Below are positions 53,101 to 63,300 of a DNA stretch of 64,000 nucleotides, one piece after another. Under the pieces are notes generated by a model that saw nothing but the letters and a program-made list of their open reading frames with translations, was not told the DNA's origin and searched no databases. The DNA comes from Azolla pinnata (lineage: Eukaryota; Streptophyta; Polypodiopsida; Salviniales; Salviniaceae), in contig JBBBWG010018001.1 in the NCBI GenBank assembly GCA_037176905.1, positions 1 to 64,000 on the forward strand. Reading direction: 5' to 3'. Made by a program: the position numbers and the translations under genes. The first letter of the stretch is position 1; each line of letters opens with the position of its first letter.

Positions 53101-53273
53101 GAGGAGGGGAACGTAGCATCGATAACCACACATCTTCTCCTTCTGGCAACGAGCAAAGGGCGAGGAATAGGAAGATTACCGAGGCAATGCTCTCCTTTGA
53201 TGTATTGGGCATTGGGATCCTGAGATGGGCAGCCTAATCCGGCGCAGACAGTGTCTAATCCTTCGAGCTCCAT
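47188..53273 (-). CDS. TIM: TIMELESS homologue, replication fork protection
   Basis: TIMELESS/Tof1-type proteins travel with the replisome, stabilise stalled forks and support the S-phase checkpoint with TIPIN. Sixteen exons in transcription order: 53180-53273, 52893-53045, 52502-52661, 51909-52227, 51686-51820, 51415-51607, 50902-51032, 50585-50794, 50294-50472, 49956-50037, 49237-49845, 48777-49132, 48563-48685, 48160-48462, 47773-47901, 47188-47467. They sum to 3456 nt, or 1151 aa, matching Arabidopsis At5g52910. The N-terminal domain begins LDTVCAGLGCPSQDPNAQY and includes DWKVVQLVLTLIRNLLDIQ. The middle part has GSYN joined to VVMQSVKDDISRERN. A Lys-rich linker (KKSRRTTKKKRKEK) is followed by acidic stretches. 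The tail ends VHGDDDDEEM. Exon 7 has two candidate acceptors; TTTGGCAG/TGG restores the frame. No coding break is visible. Confidence 0.95.
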
Positions 53274-55289
53274 AGCCAAGATCCTCTGTCCTCTGCTCAG
53301 CAGAAGAAGTGGGCGCCAAAAACCTCCTCTTTTGGTTTTGCATTGAGAGGGAGTTTTCTGTATCTTCCAAAACTACCCCTCCTCCATTCTCTCCGAAACC
53401 CTAAAAAAAACACAGTTCTACAAAACCCTAAAAAAAAACACAGTTCCATAAACCCTGAAACCTCAGTTGAGTTTCTGCCCATTTCTTTGATGAGAAATGC
53501 CTCTGTGTTTTTTTACGTTTGCGTGAGATGATCGGGCCCACACTCGGATCGCTTGTTGATGTTCTGCATACAAATTCGATTTCGCGAGTGATGGCTGATT
53601 GGATCTGAGAGCATACCGGAACGGTTAGTATTTGCTGAAATACTCCTGCGCTAATCGAATGTTGTTTGTGTGTAGCGCTTATAGAAGATATAAAATCGCC
53701 TATATCGTGAACATGCATGTGGCTAACTCGCTAACAGATACTCTGATCGTTGATAGCAGGTGTCGTGGTTGTACTCTTTCTCACGACAAACACCATCTAT
53801 GTTGATCTTATAGGGCCATACTCTTATCGCAAGCAGTATCGTTTTGTGGGCAGCAAAACCCGATGGTTGTGTGAACATAGTAGACGCAGTATGAAATAGG
53901 TGTATCTAGATACTCTCTTGATCGAAATAATAAACATTGGCCATGGTTATATCGAGAGACCGTCCACGAATGGTCATTCGACAGCTAAAACCATTCCGTG
54001 ACAAATACTATTCCCGGGCAACAAATCCGATGATTATGCCAGCATGCTCTAGTCATGACAGATTGTTGTTTGCAGGGCAATGATCGTTTTGGGGCACTCT
54101 CTGATTGGCGTTCATTCCAACGGTGGCAGCAGGGATGTGACAAGGGCTCGAGCAGATCGGACCATCGAATCGGGACACGCTCACTCCATGTAACTAATGG
54201 ATATCGCAATGAATGAGATAGCTAGATCAAGGCACAAAATCTGTTCCCGAATCATGGGCAGCAGATCGGATGCTGTAACGTGCGATGATTCCACGCTCAA
54301 GAGCTTCTAATTGGCCCAAATTATCATTCCTCAACAACAAGAAGAAAACCCAGTTCTCAAATCTTGATTAGTAGAACAAAGTTCATGACAAGTCAAGAAG
54401 AAGAAGATGTGAACAATCCCACCATCGTCACCATCGTCATCATCATCACCATCGTCATGATCGTCGCCATCGTCACCATCATCATCACCACCATGGCCAC
54501 CACCATCACCATCATCACCATCACCATCACCACCATCATCATCAGCAGCAGCTGGAGCTTCCTTCAGAAGAAGAATCCATGGCCGTTTCCCTTGGAAAGA
54601 GCCGTCAGGTAACGACAGACCAGGTTCTGAATCTGTTCTCCTTCCGCATACAGCTGCACAGAAGAAGAATCCGTGGATAACCCATGCTTCATTATCTGCT
54701 TGGCCCCTACCAATGTCCCCTCCATTAGGGTTCGATCTGTGCGATCGTGACATAAAACCCTACCAAGAACTTCGTTGGGCTTTCTGGGTCGCTGCAGAAG
54801 TAGAAGAAACCTATTTGGGCGACGTGGGTTCTCTGCGTGGAAAGCTACAAATGAGATTCGTCGAGCCATGGCAGCAGCAGCAGCGGCAGCAGGAGCAGAA
54901 AAAGGCATCGAGCTGCGTGGGCATCGGTGGATCTTAAGAGAAACGGAGTATGTGGACTGCAGGGGAACCCACGGAAAAGAATGCAAAGGGAATTCGTGGG
55001 CTGTGGCGGAACGATGGAAGGAGAAGGAATCGAGCTCGGCGAGCTATGGCGCAAACACCATGTTATGCAACACAAGCTTGATTGTATTTTTGGTGCCCAC
55101 AGAATGCACCAAGGTTATCTAGAGGATGAACAGACAGGGCTGATGGTACAAATTCTTGAAAAGGGACATAACATTCCTCAGTGAGGTGATGGTGAGTGAA
55201 ATCACAATGGAAGGAATGCATCGAGGTGCATAATGCAACGAGAACGGGGAGAACGAACGGCGATTTCGGAACTACAACGAAGAAAGGTA
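53274..55289. other. Spacer upstream of TIM, with CAT/CAC array
   Basis: AAACCCTAA motifs lie at about 53396 and 53423, within the likely TIM promoter. Positions about 54420-54548 are CAT/CAC simple sequence. A minus-strand frame (about 54564-54866 from a MARRISF start) encodes a basic, proline-containing peptide of about 100 residues with no family I recognise; it abuts the CAT array and could be a first exon or chance. The rest is unassigned. Confidence 0.45.
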
Positions 55290-55800
55290 TCGGGCCAAGT
55301 GCGTGATGCTGTAACAAGTTTCCGGAGACACTGGACAGGAAAGATGTAATGCTGTAGGTGATTTGGATGATGGCAAAACTCATTCTGTAGATGTTGAACA
55401 AGGAGAATGTACCGCGGGGGATATGTTGGATCATGTATGGTGAAACCGGATTTGTAACTCCAAACCCCAAAAACAAGTTCCCCAAAGCCCATGAACTCCT
55501 GGGAAGGATGTACTGCTGCGAGTGATTTGGATGATGGCCAAACTCAGTCCAATAGATGTCGAACACGAAGAATGTGGCACTGGGGTATGTTGGATCATGT
55601 ACGATGAAACCAGAGTTTGTAACTCCGAACCCCAAAAACGAGTTCCCCAAAGCCCATGAACTCCTGGGAAGGATCTGCTGCTGCTGCGAGTGATTCGCAC
55701 GATGGCCAAACTCAGTCCATAGATGTCGAACACGAAGAATGTGGCACTGGGGTGTGTGTTGGATCATGTACGCCGAAACCAGATTCGTAGCGCCAAACCT
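55290..55800. repeat. 165-bp tandem repeat, about three copies
   Basis: Units share AACTCC-AACCCCAAAAAC, AAGCCCATGAACTCCTGGGA, GATGATGGCCAAACTCAGTC and TGTTGGATCATGTA. Equivalent bases are at 55456 and 55621, with a more diverged copy to the left and a partial one near 55786. The multiple-of-three period keeps a 246-codon minus-strand frame open (55063-55803) that I regard as an artefact of the repeat. Confidence 0.88.
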
Positions 55801-55898
55801 CAAAAAGCTGTATCGATCGGCTTCTGTTTGGAACTAATCTTGCAACCAGTGGAACCATATACGCAGGTGCTTACAAGCTAGTTTCGTAATCGTAGCCG

Positions 55899-55907
55899 GT
55901 ATATAAG
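55899..55907 (+). promoter_or_regulatory. TATA box of the PPR gene
   Basis: GTATATAAG lies 33-41 bp before the PPR start codon. If used, the 5' UTR would be only a few bases, so either the true start codon is further downstream or transcription begins elsewhere. Confidence 0.4.
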
Positions 55908-55939
55908 GCTCTCAGGATTTCGGGGTGGGTGAAGCATGT

Positions 55940-57076
55940 ATGGCAGGGTATCGGCGACGGCAAGCAGAATGTGTGCAGATTCAAGCACGAGCCGCTTGTA
56001 TCAAATACAAAGACACACTGACATGGATGGACAGATTAGGTCTGGATGTGGATCTAGCTACCTATTCTTCATTGCTCGGTCTCTACACTCGCCAGCACGC
56101 ATCGTCCAAAGGCAAGAAGGTTCATGCGCATATTGTCCACCATGGCCAAGATCGCCACATATATCTGAACAATCTCCTCATTCTCATGTACGGGAAATGC
56201 GGCGAGCTTTCGGACGCTCGGGCGGTGTTCATCCACATGACGGCTCGGAACGCTTTCTCTTGGAACATCATGATGGGAGCATGCATACAGAACAAGGCTG
56301 ACCAGGAAGCCATCGGTGTGTTCTCGCACATGTCCCTCCGCGGAGTAAAGCCAGACAAGGTCAGTTTTCTCGGCATTCTTGCGGTTTGTGCGAGCCAGGC
56401 AAGCCTTCGTGCCGGCAAGTACGTGCACAATGCGATCGTCGAAGATGGGATGGGATGGGATGTGCCCGTAGGGACAGCGTTGCTCCACATGTATGGAAGA
56501 TGTGGAACTCTGAGTCAAGCCCGGGAAGTCTTCGGAAGGCTACCGGAGAGGAACGCTGTCGCGTGCAGCGCCATGATCTCCATATACGGGCAACATGGAG
56601 CGGGCCACGAAGCGATCCGGCTTTTTCGTGATATGCAAGCGGAAGGGCTAGCCCCATGCGGAATCGCGTTCGTTGCGATCTTATCGGCTTGCAGCCGGGC
56701 TGGCCTCCTCGATGAAGGATGCCATCTCTTCTGCTCCATGTTCGTGTCGGGGAATCGTCGTGGCTCGAAGGGCCCGGGCGAGGAGCATTACAACTGTATG
56801 ATCGATTTGCTCGGCCGCGCTGGGCGATTGAACGAGGGCGAGGCGTTGATGGGGCATTTCGAGCCCTCGCTGATGTCCTGGATAACCTTGTTCAGCGCTT
56901 GCAGAGCGAATTCGGACGTGTCACGCGCCGCTCGGATCGTGGAGCGCATCCTCGCATTGCACCCCGGAAATACCATCATATCGCATAAATTGCTCCTCAT
57001 TCTGGGCTCGGCGGGGGGATCGGGCCCCGATGTATGCTGTGATGGGTATGGTCAATGTGATTGCCGGCGATCGTAG
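55940..57076 (+). CDS. PLS-class pentatricopeptide repeat protein, intronless
   Basis: PLS-class PPR proteins bind organelle RNAs and, with E/DYW tails, specify C-to-U editing sites. This single exon encodes 378 aa. Repeats read in order: LATYSSLLGLYTRQ, LNNLLILMYGKCGELSDARA, FSWNIMMGACIQNKADQEAI, VSFLGILAVCASQASLRAG, GTALLHMYGRCGTLSQARE, ACSAMISIYGQHGAGHEAIR, FVAILSACSRAGLLDEG and YNCMIDLLGRAGRLNEGEAL. An E1-like segment follows, SWITLFSACRANSDVSRAAR. No E2 or DYW deaminase domain follows and no organelle transit peptide is obvious, so it may work in trans with a separate deaminase or be a shortened copy. The start chosen is the first ATG; an upstream GTG adds five residues. The gene is much more GC-rich than genes to its left. 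Confidence 0.88.
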   Translation: MAGYRRRQAECVQIQARAACIKYKDTLTWMDRLGLDVDLATYSSLLGLYTRQHASSKGKKVHAHIVHHGQDRHIYLNNLLILMYGKCGELSDARAVFIHMTARNAFSWNIMMGACIQNKADQEAIGVFSHMSLRGVKPDKVSFLGILAVCASQASLRAGKYVHNAIVEDGMGWDVPVGTALLHMYGRCGTLSQAREVFGRLPERNAVACSAMISIYGQHGAGHEAIRLFRDMQAEGLAPCGIAFVAILSACSRAGLLDEGCHLFCSMFVSGNRRGSKGPGEEHYNCMIDLLGRAGRLNEGEALMGHFEPSLMSWITLFSACRANSDVSRAARIVERILALHPGNTIISHKLLLILGSAGGSGPDVCCDGYGQCDCRRS

Positions 57077-57372
57077 TTGGAGACGGAGATGGATCGTCAT
57101 CGCTTGCAAAAGGAGAAAAGAATTATTTCAAGCATCGGATTCGAGATTATGGCGCCGCAAGTGGCAGGAAATGAAAGGAGCTGGATGTTTATGCCGATAG
57201 GGGCCGATCGTCTCGCCTCGTATGAGCCCCCCCTCTCTCGCTCCATGGCGGAAATGGAAACCACTGGCCAAAAGACCAGAAGGTGTTTGCATACATACAT
57301 ATGAAAGTGTAATCGAAAAGCCGAGGCGGTTCTCGGAGAGAAGTAGGAACCGGATCGAATGCAGCTTTGCAG
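57077..57372. other. Spacer after the PPR gene
   Basis: GC-moderate sequence without a supported feature. It may include the PPR 3' UTR. Confidence 0.4.
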
Positions 57373-57727
57373 ATGACATTGCTTCATTGTCAGCCCCCAT
57401 GAGCCCTTTTTTATGGCATGATCTTGCTTGCTCGGATGCCTCGGATCCGAGGCCTAATCTTGTGGATTGCTTCATTGTAAAACCCTATGAGACCTTTTAA
57501 GGCATGACTTGCTTGCTTGGATGCCTGGAATCCAAGGACTAATCCTATGGATTTGCTTCATTGTGAGAGCCAGCCCTATGAGCCCTTTTTAGGCATGATT
57601 TGCTTGCTTGGATGCCTCAAGTCCAAGGACCAATCTTGTGGATTGCTTCATTGTCGATAAGCTCCACGAGCCCTTTGAAGGCATGATTTTGCTTGCTTTG
57701 GATGCCTCGAATGCAAGGACTGCTTGC
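57373..57727. repeat. Tandem repeat of about 88 bp, four copies
   Basis: Units share GGCATGA-TTGCTTGCT-GGATGCCT, CCAAGGAC-AATC-TGTGGAT and TTGCTTCATTGT. GCATGA anchors lie at 57416, 57502, 57593 and 57681 (spacing 86-91 bp). Divergence is moderate, so the expansion is not recent. Confidence 0.88.
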
Positions 57728-58289
57728 TGATCCTGTGGATGAACACAATTTTTTTTTACCCGAGTTTCAAACGTCCGAATATATCCGGAACACAACAGTG
57801 AGATTAGACGTTGCCCGATTGAACACCTCGGCTTTGGCACGTCTGTTTCCACTTTATCTGAGTTTAGGGTTTGGGGATTAGGGTTTAGCAGACACGGGTT
57901 GTCGGAGCTCTCAAAAAAACCCTGATCGGCGGCCATGTTCTTTCATGCAAGTCAACCTCTTCACGCAACTTCGCAGTTACATCATGCAACGTCGAGTTCT
58001 CACATTGCAGCTGCAGCAGTCAAGCTCTAGTTCGCCGTGCGGCAACTCCTGGGATTGAACCTTAAGCCCTCATACTGAAAGAGGGGGAGGGGACACTCAC
58101 TCCTTGAAGCTCTAACCCTAAACTGTCAAAAACCCTGAAAAAAAAGAAAGGGAACCCAGAACCCTCGGAAGCCCTAATCCTACAACCTCCTAGGAAACCT
58201 AAACCCTAAGTAAAAAGCCTTGCTTCATACAAGCTATTTCATAAACTCGTTAACCTCAAATCCTCGAAAACCTTAGCCCTGAAAATCTT
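57728..58289. other. Spacer with scattered CCCTAA motifs
   Basis: TTTAGGG-type motifs occur at about 57862-57890, and CCCTAAAC motifs at about 58114, 58173 and 58202. No gene is seen. Confidence 0.5.
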
Positions 58290-58750
58290 GTTTCGCAAGT
58301 GGAAGAAGCTTCTGGAAGCCTCCGGCAGATCGATCAAGTCGGTCGGTCGATTCCCCACGTTTCGCAAGTAGAAGAAGCTTCTAGAAGCGTTGGATCGATC
58401 GATCAATCGACCGACCGATCGGTCGATTCCCCGCGTTTCCCAGGTACACACATCAGAAGCTTGCAGAAGCCTCCGACCGATCGGTCCCCCGCGTTTCCCA
58501 GGCAGAAGAAGCTTCCGGAAGCCTTGGATCGAGCGACCGATTCCCCTGCGTTTCCCAGTTACACGCAGAAGAAGCTTCCAGAATCCTCTGACCGACGGAT
58601 CGGTCGGTGGGTCGATTCCCTGCGTTTTCCCAGGGTGGAAGAAGCTTCCAGAAGCCTCGGATCGGCGCGCAGGTTACATGGAAGAAGTTTCTAGAAGCCT
58701 CCAGTGGCGTTTCCGCAGGCGGGAGAAGCTTCTAGAAGAATCGGATGCCG
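58290..58750. repeat. GC-rich satellite of about 55-65 bp
   Basis: About seven diverged units combine AAGAAGCTTCTGGAAGCCTC, GATCGATCGACCGACCGATC-type blocks and CCCGCGTTTCCCAGGT. The GAAGCTTC palindrome marks each unit. It is open in frames on both strands without any protein-like composition. Confidence 0.85.
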
Positions 58751-58871
58751 GGCCTTGTTCGAAATCGGCATGTCATGCATTGCATGGCATCGCACCGGCG
58801 GAGAGTCGGGTGCTGCGAATCGGGCGCATTCGCACCCGCGGTTTTTCGGCCACCGGGTCAAGAGGGGTTTG

Positions 58872-58975
58872 CTTTAGGGTTTAGGGTTTTTAGGGTTTTA
58901 GGGTTTTAGGGTTTTTTTGGGGTTTTAGGGTTTTTTTAGGGTTTTTTTAGGGTTTTTTAGGGTACAAGAGAGGGG
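58872..58975. repeat. Degenerate telomere-like GGGTTTTA tract
   Basis: About 100 bp of TTTAGGG, TTTTAGGG and TTTTTTTAGGG units with variable T runs. It ends about 195 bp before the start codon of the next gene. It is too irregular for a chromosome end. Confidence 0.9.
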
Positions 58976-59169
58976 TTTGGTGAGATGCTCCTTTCCTTTG
59001 CACTCTTCTCTATCAATCAAGAGCCCACAAATCATGGATGGATTTGCATACTATTATTCTGCCACCATGCTTCTCTTCTAGATCTTCTACATATATTCCA
59101 ATCAGATGATGCAGGAAGGAGAAGGGAGGAGGAGCTGCTGCCGCTGCCGCTGCTGCCGCCGCCATCGCC

Positions 59170-60326
59170 ATGGCCAGCAGCAGAGCTTTCTATGCCCAAC
59201 ACCACGATGGCGATGGCGATGGCGATGGCGATGGCGATGGCGATGGCGAGGATGGTGATTGTGATGGCTACGATGGCGGCGGCGGCGGCGCTGCTGCTGC
59301 TGTGTGTAGCGTTCCCTGGATGAAGGTCGGGCGGCAGCTGGCTGCCTTGCCATGGCTGGCGATGAAGGCGCTGCTTTCCCCTGCCTCCAGCTCCTGGGAG
59401 CGATGGCGGCGCCTGGCGGAGCTCCTCCTCCTCGCCGCCTACCTCTGCCTCTGGGCCTTGCCCTCCCTCTTCCTCCATCTCTTCTTCCGCTGTTTCTGCT
59501 GCTGCCTCTGCTTCTTCTTCTTCTTCTTCTTCGCGGGCAGCAGCCCCCGGAAGCAGCGGCGGCGGCGGCGGCTTAGCAGCAGCAGCAGCAGCAAGGCCGG
59601 CGGCCATGGCGGCCGGTGGCTGATGCCGCCGCTTCCAGCTGCGGAGTCGAGTAGCAGAAGCGGCCGGCGCTGCAGCAGTATCATCCACAGATCAACAACG
59701 AGCAGCGGCGAGCAGCAGCTGCAGCAGCAGCACCATCTCCACCACAAGCACCACCATCGCCATCTCCAGCACCACCATCGTCATCATAATCATAATCATA
59801 ATCAGCATCAGCATCAGCAGCTGCTGCAGCAGCAGCATCATCAGCAGCATCATCAGCAGCAGCAGCATCATCAGCAGCATCAGCAGCAGCATCATCAGCA
59901 TCAGCAGCAGCATCAGCAGCAGCTTCATCAGCAGCAGAAGCATCATTATCGGCAGCAGCAGCAGCAGCAGCAGCTTCATCATTATCGGCAGCAGCTGGCG
60001 TGGAGCGAGGCGGCGGCGCCGGGGCGCGTGCTGTTCGAGCTGCTGGGGCTGATGAGCGAGATGCGGGTGGCGTCGCCCAAGTACGAGCTCGTGCGGGGGC
60101 TGGTGGAGTCGATCCTGCACCAGGTGTCGGCGGAGCAGGATCGGGGAGCAGGCCCGGGGCCGAGCCAGATGAGGCGGAGGCAGGAGTGGCGGAGCCCGAG
60201 CCGGAGGGCGGCGGTGGAGATGGCGCTGCTGGCGGCGTTCGAGCGCGGCTGCAGGCTGGTGGTGGAGAGGATGCAGCGCGTGGAGGAGGAGCAGGTGGAG
60301 CTGGAGAAGCACTGCGGCGATGGCGA

Positions 60327-60360
<34 letters not shown>

Positions 60361-63300
60361 GATGACGACGACGACGACGACGATGACGACGACGAAGGCT
60401 GCGGATCGGCGGGCGGCAAAGGGCTGGGGCGGTGGCTGTGGGCGAGGCTGGTGCCGCCGCCGGTGGGGCTGCTGCTGGAGCGCGCGCTGTGGAGGCCATG
60501 GAAGCTGGCGGCGGGCAAAGCGGGAAGGCTGGTGATGATGGGGCAGCTGGCTATGGCGGAAGCAGCAGCAGGAGCTGCAGGAGCAGGAGATGGCGAGGAG
60601 GAGGAGGAGGAGGAGGAGGATGAGGAGGAGGAGGATGATGGGATGATGATGATGATGATGATGATGAGGGCGGGGGCGGGGGCGGTTGTGGGCGGTGCAT
60701 TCGAGGAGGCGAGGGCGAGCATGAGGCGCTACGTGAAGGAGTCGGCGGGCGTGGAGGTGTTGCTACTACCACCATCACCATCACCATCGCCACCATCAGC
60801 ACCATCAGCACCATCACCATCACCATCACCAGCAGCATCAGCATCACCATCACCAGCAGCATCAGCATCATCAGCATCAGCATCATCAGCATCAGCATCA
60901 TCAGCATCAGCATCAGCATCATCATCCTCGTTGTCGGCTTCGTTGGTGGAGGCGGCGGCGGGGATGCTGGTGAGCAAGCTGCTGGGGAAGAGGATCTCCA
61001 TCATGGGAGGAGGCATTAGCAGCAGCAGCAGCAGGAAGAGGAGGAGGAAGAGGAGGAGGAAGAAGAGGAGGGGCTGGCTATGGCAGGAGGAGGAGGAGGA
61101 GGAGGAAGAATGGTGTTCAAACAGCGAGGTTGCGGGAGGAGGAGGAGGAGGAGGAGGAGGTAGTGAGGAGGGGGGGAGGAGGAGGAGGAGGAAGAAGAGG
61201 CAATGGCGGCGGCTGCGGGCGGCCGAGATGAGCTCCGAGAAGGCGGCCCACGACCTGCTCTGGCTCGCGCACATGCTTCTAGAATCTTCTTCTTCTTCTT
61301 CTTCTTCTTCTGCTTCTGCTTCTTCCATGGGCCCGGGCCTCGTGCACGAGGCGGTGCTGACGTGGAGCCTCGCCAGCCGCCGGCTGCCCGCCCTGTGCCT
61401 CCGCGCGCCGCTCCCCCGCGTGCAAGCCGCCCTCCTCCGCGTCTGCGGTGCGTAAAACTGCCCTTTGCTTTTTACACATGCTTAATCGTCGCCGCCGCCG
61501 CCGCCGCCGCGTTTTCGAATCAAGGTTCTGTCTAGCTTCGTTGGTTTGCCCGCCTCGGAATCTGGCTTAAAACTTTTGGGTCTTGTAGTAGAATCTGGCT
61601 CTTAAGGAGGTCTTTTCCCCCCTGGAATCTGGCTTCTGACCTTGCTTTAAAACCTTGGTTTTGATCTTGGTTTAGATCTTGGTTTAGATCTTGGTTCAGA
61701 TCTTGTAGTAGAATCTGGCTCTAAGGAGGTCTTTTCCCCCTTGGAATCTGGCTTCTCACCTTGCTTTGAAACCTTGGTTTAGATCTTGTAGTAGAATCTT
61801 GCTCTAAGGAGGTCTTTTCCCCCTAGGATCTGGCTTCTGACCTTGCTTTGAAACCTTGGTTTAGATCTTTTAGTAGAATCTGGCTCAGAGGAGGTCTTTG
61901 TCCCATGGAATCTGGCTTCTGACCTTGCTTTAAAGCCTTGGTTTAGATCCTGGTTTAGATCTTGTTGTAGGATCTGGCTCTGAGGAGGTCTTCTTCCCTT
62001 GGAATCTGGCTTCTGACCTTGCTTTAAAACCTTGGTTTAGATCCTTGTTTAGATCTTGTTGTAGGATCTGGCTCTGAGGAGGTCTTCTTCCCCTGGAATC
62101 TGGCTTCTGACCTTGCTTTAAAACCCTGGTTTAGATCCTGGTTTAGATCTTGTTGTAGGATCTGGCTCTGAGGAGGTCTTCTTCCCTTGGAATCTGGCTT
62201 CTGACCTTGCTTTAAAACCTTGGTTTAGATCCTTGTTTTGATCTTGTTGTAGGATCTGGCTCTGAGGAGGTCTTCTTCCCCTGGAATCTGGCTTGTGACC
62301 TTGCTTTAAAACCTTGGTTTAGATCTTGGTTTAGATCTTGTAGTAGGATCTAGCTCTGAGGAGGTCTTTTTCCCTTGGAATCTAGCTTCTATCTAACCTT
62401 GCTTTAAGACCCTGGTTTAGATCTTGGGATAGAATCTGGCTCTAAGGAGGTCTTTTTCCCTTGGAATCTAGCTTCTATCTAATCCTTGCTTTAAAACCCT
62501 GGTTTAGATCGTGTATTAGAATGGGGCTCTAAGGTCCTTGGAATTTGGCTTCTATCTAATAACATTGCTTTAAAACCCTGCTTTAGATACTTGTGGTAGA
62601 ATTTGGCTCTAAGGTCCTTGGACGAAATTTGGCTCTAAGGTCCTTGGACGAATTTTGGCTCTAAGGTCCTTGGACGAATTTTGGCTCTAAGGTCCTTGGA
62701 ATCTGGCTTCTATCTAACCTTGCTTTAAAACCCTGGTTTAGATCTTGTGGTAGAATCCGGCTCTAAGGTCCTTGGAATCTGGCTTCTATCTAACCTTGCT
62801 TTAAAACCCTGGTTTAGATCTTGTGGTAGAATCCGGCTCTAAGGTCCTTGGAATCTGGCTTCTATCTAACCTTGCTTTAAAAACCTTGGTTTAGATCTTG
62901 TGGTAGAATCTGGCTTCTAACCTTGCTTTAAAACCCTGGTTTAGGCTTCTATCTAACCTTGCTTTAAAACATCTTGTTGTAGAAACTAGCTCAGTTTTGT
63001 TCTAGAATTTGGCTCACCCTGGTTTCAAATTCCTCTACAAATTGGCTCAAACTTCTTCCTTCTCCCAAGAATCTGGCTTATTGTGGTTTAAAAACCTATA
63101 GCAGAAAGTTGAAACTGGGGCTCGGTTTTGTTTCGGAATCTGGCTTACCTTGGTTTAAAATTGGATCGGCTTTTGTTTTTTGCCGGAATCTGGCTTATCT
63201 TGGTTTGTAGAGATTGGCTCAAATTTTCTTTTTGTCGAAATCTGGCTTACCATAGTGTTTATATATCTTGGGCTTACCCTAGCGTAAACCTGTAGAAATT

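Noticed and set aside
55063-55803. 246-codon minus-strand protein
   Set aside because: It is explained by the 165-bp tandem repeat; kept as a finding only to be tested.
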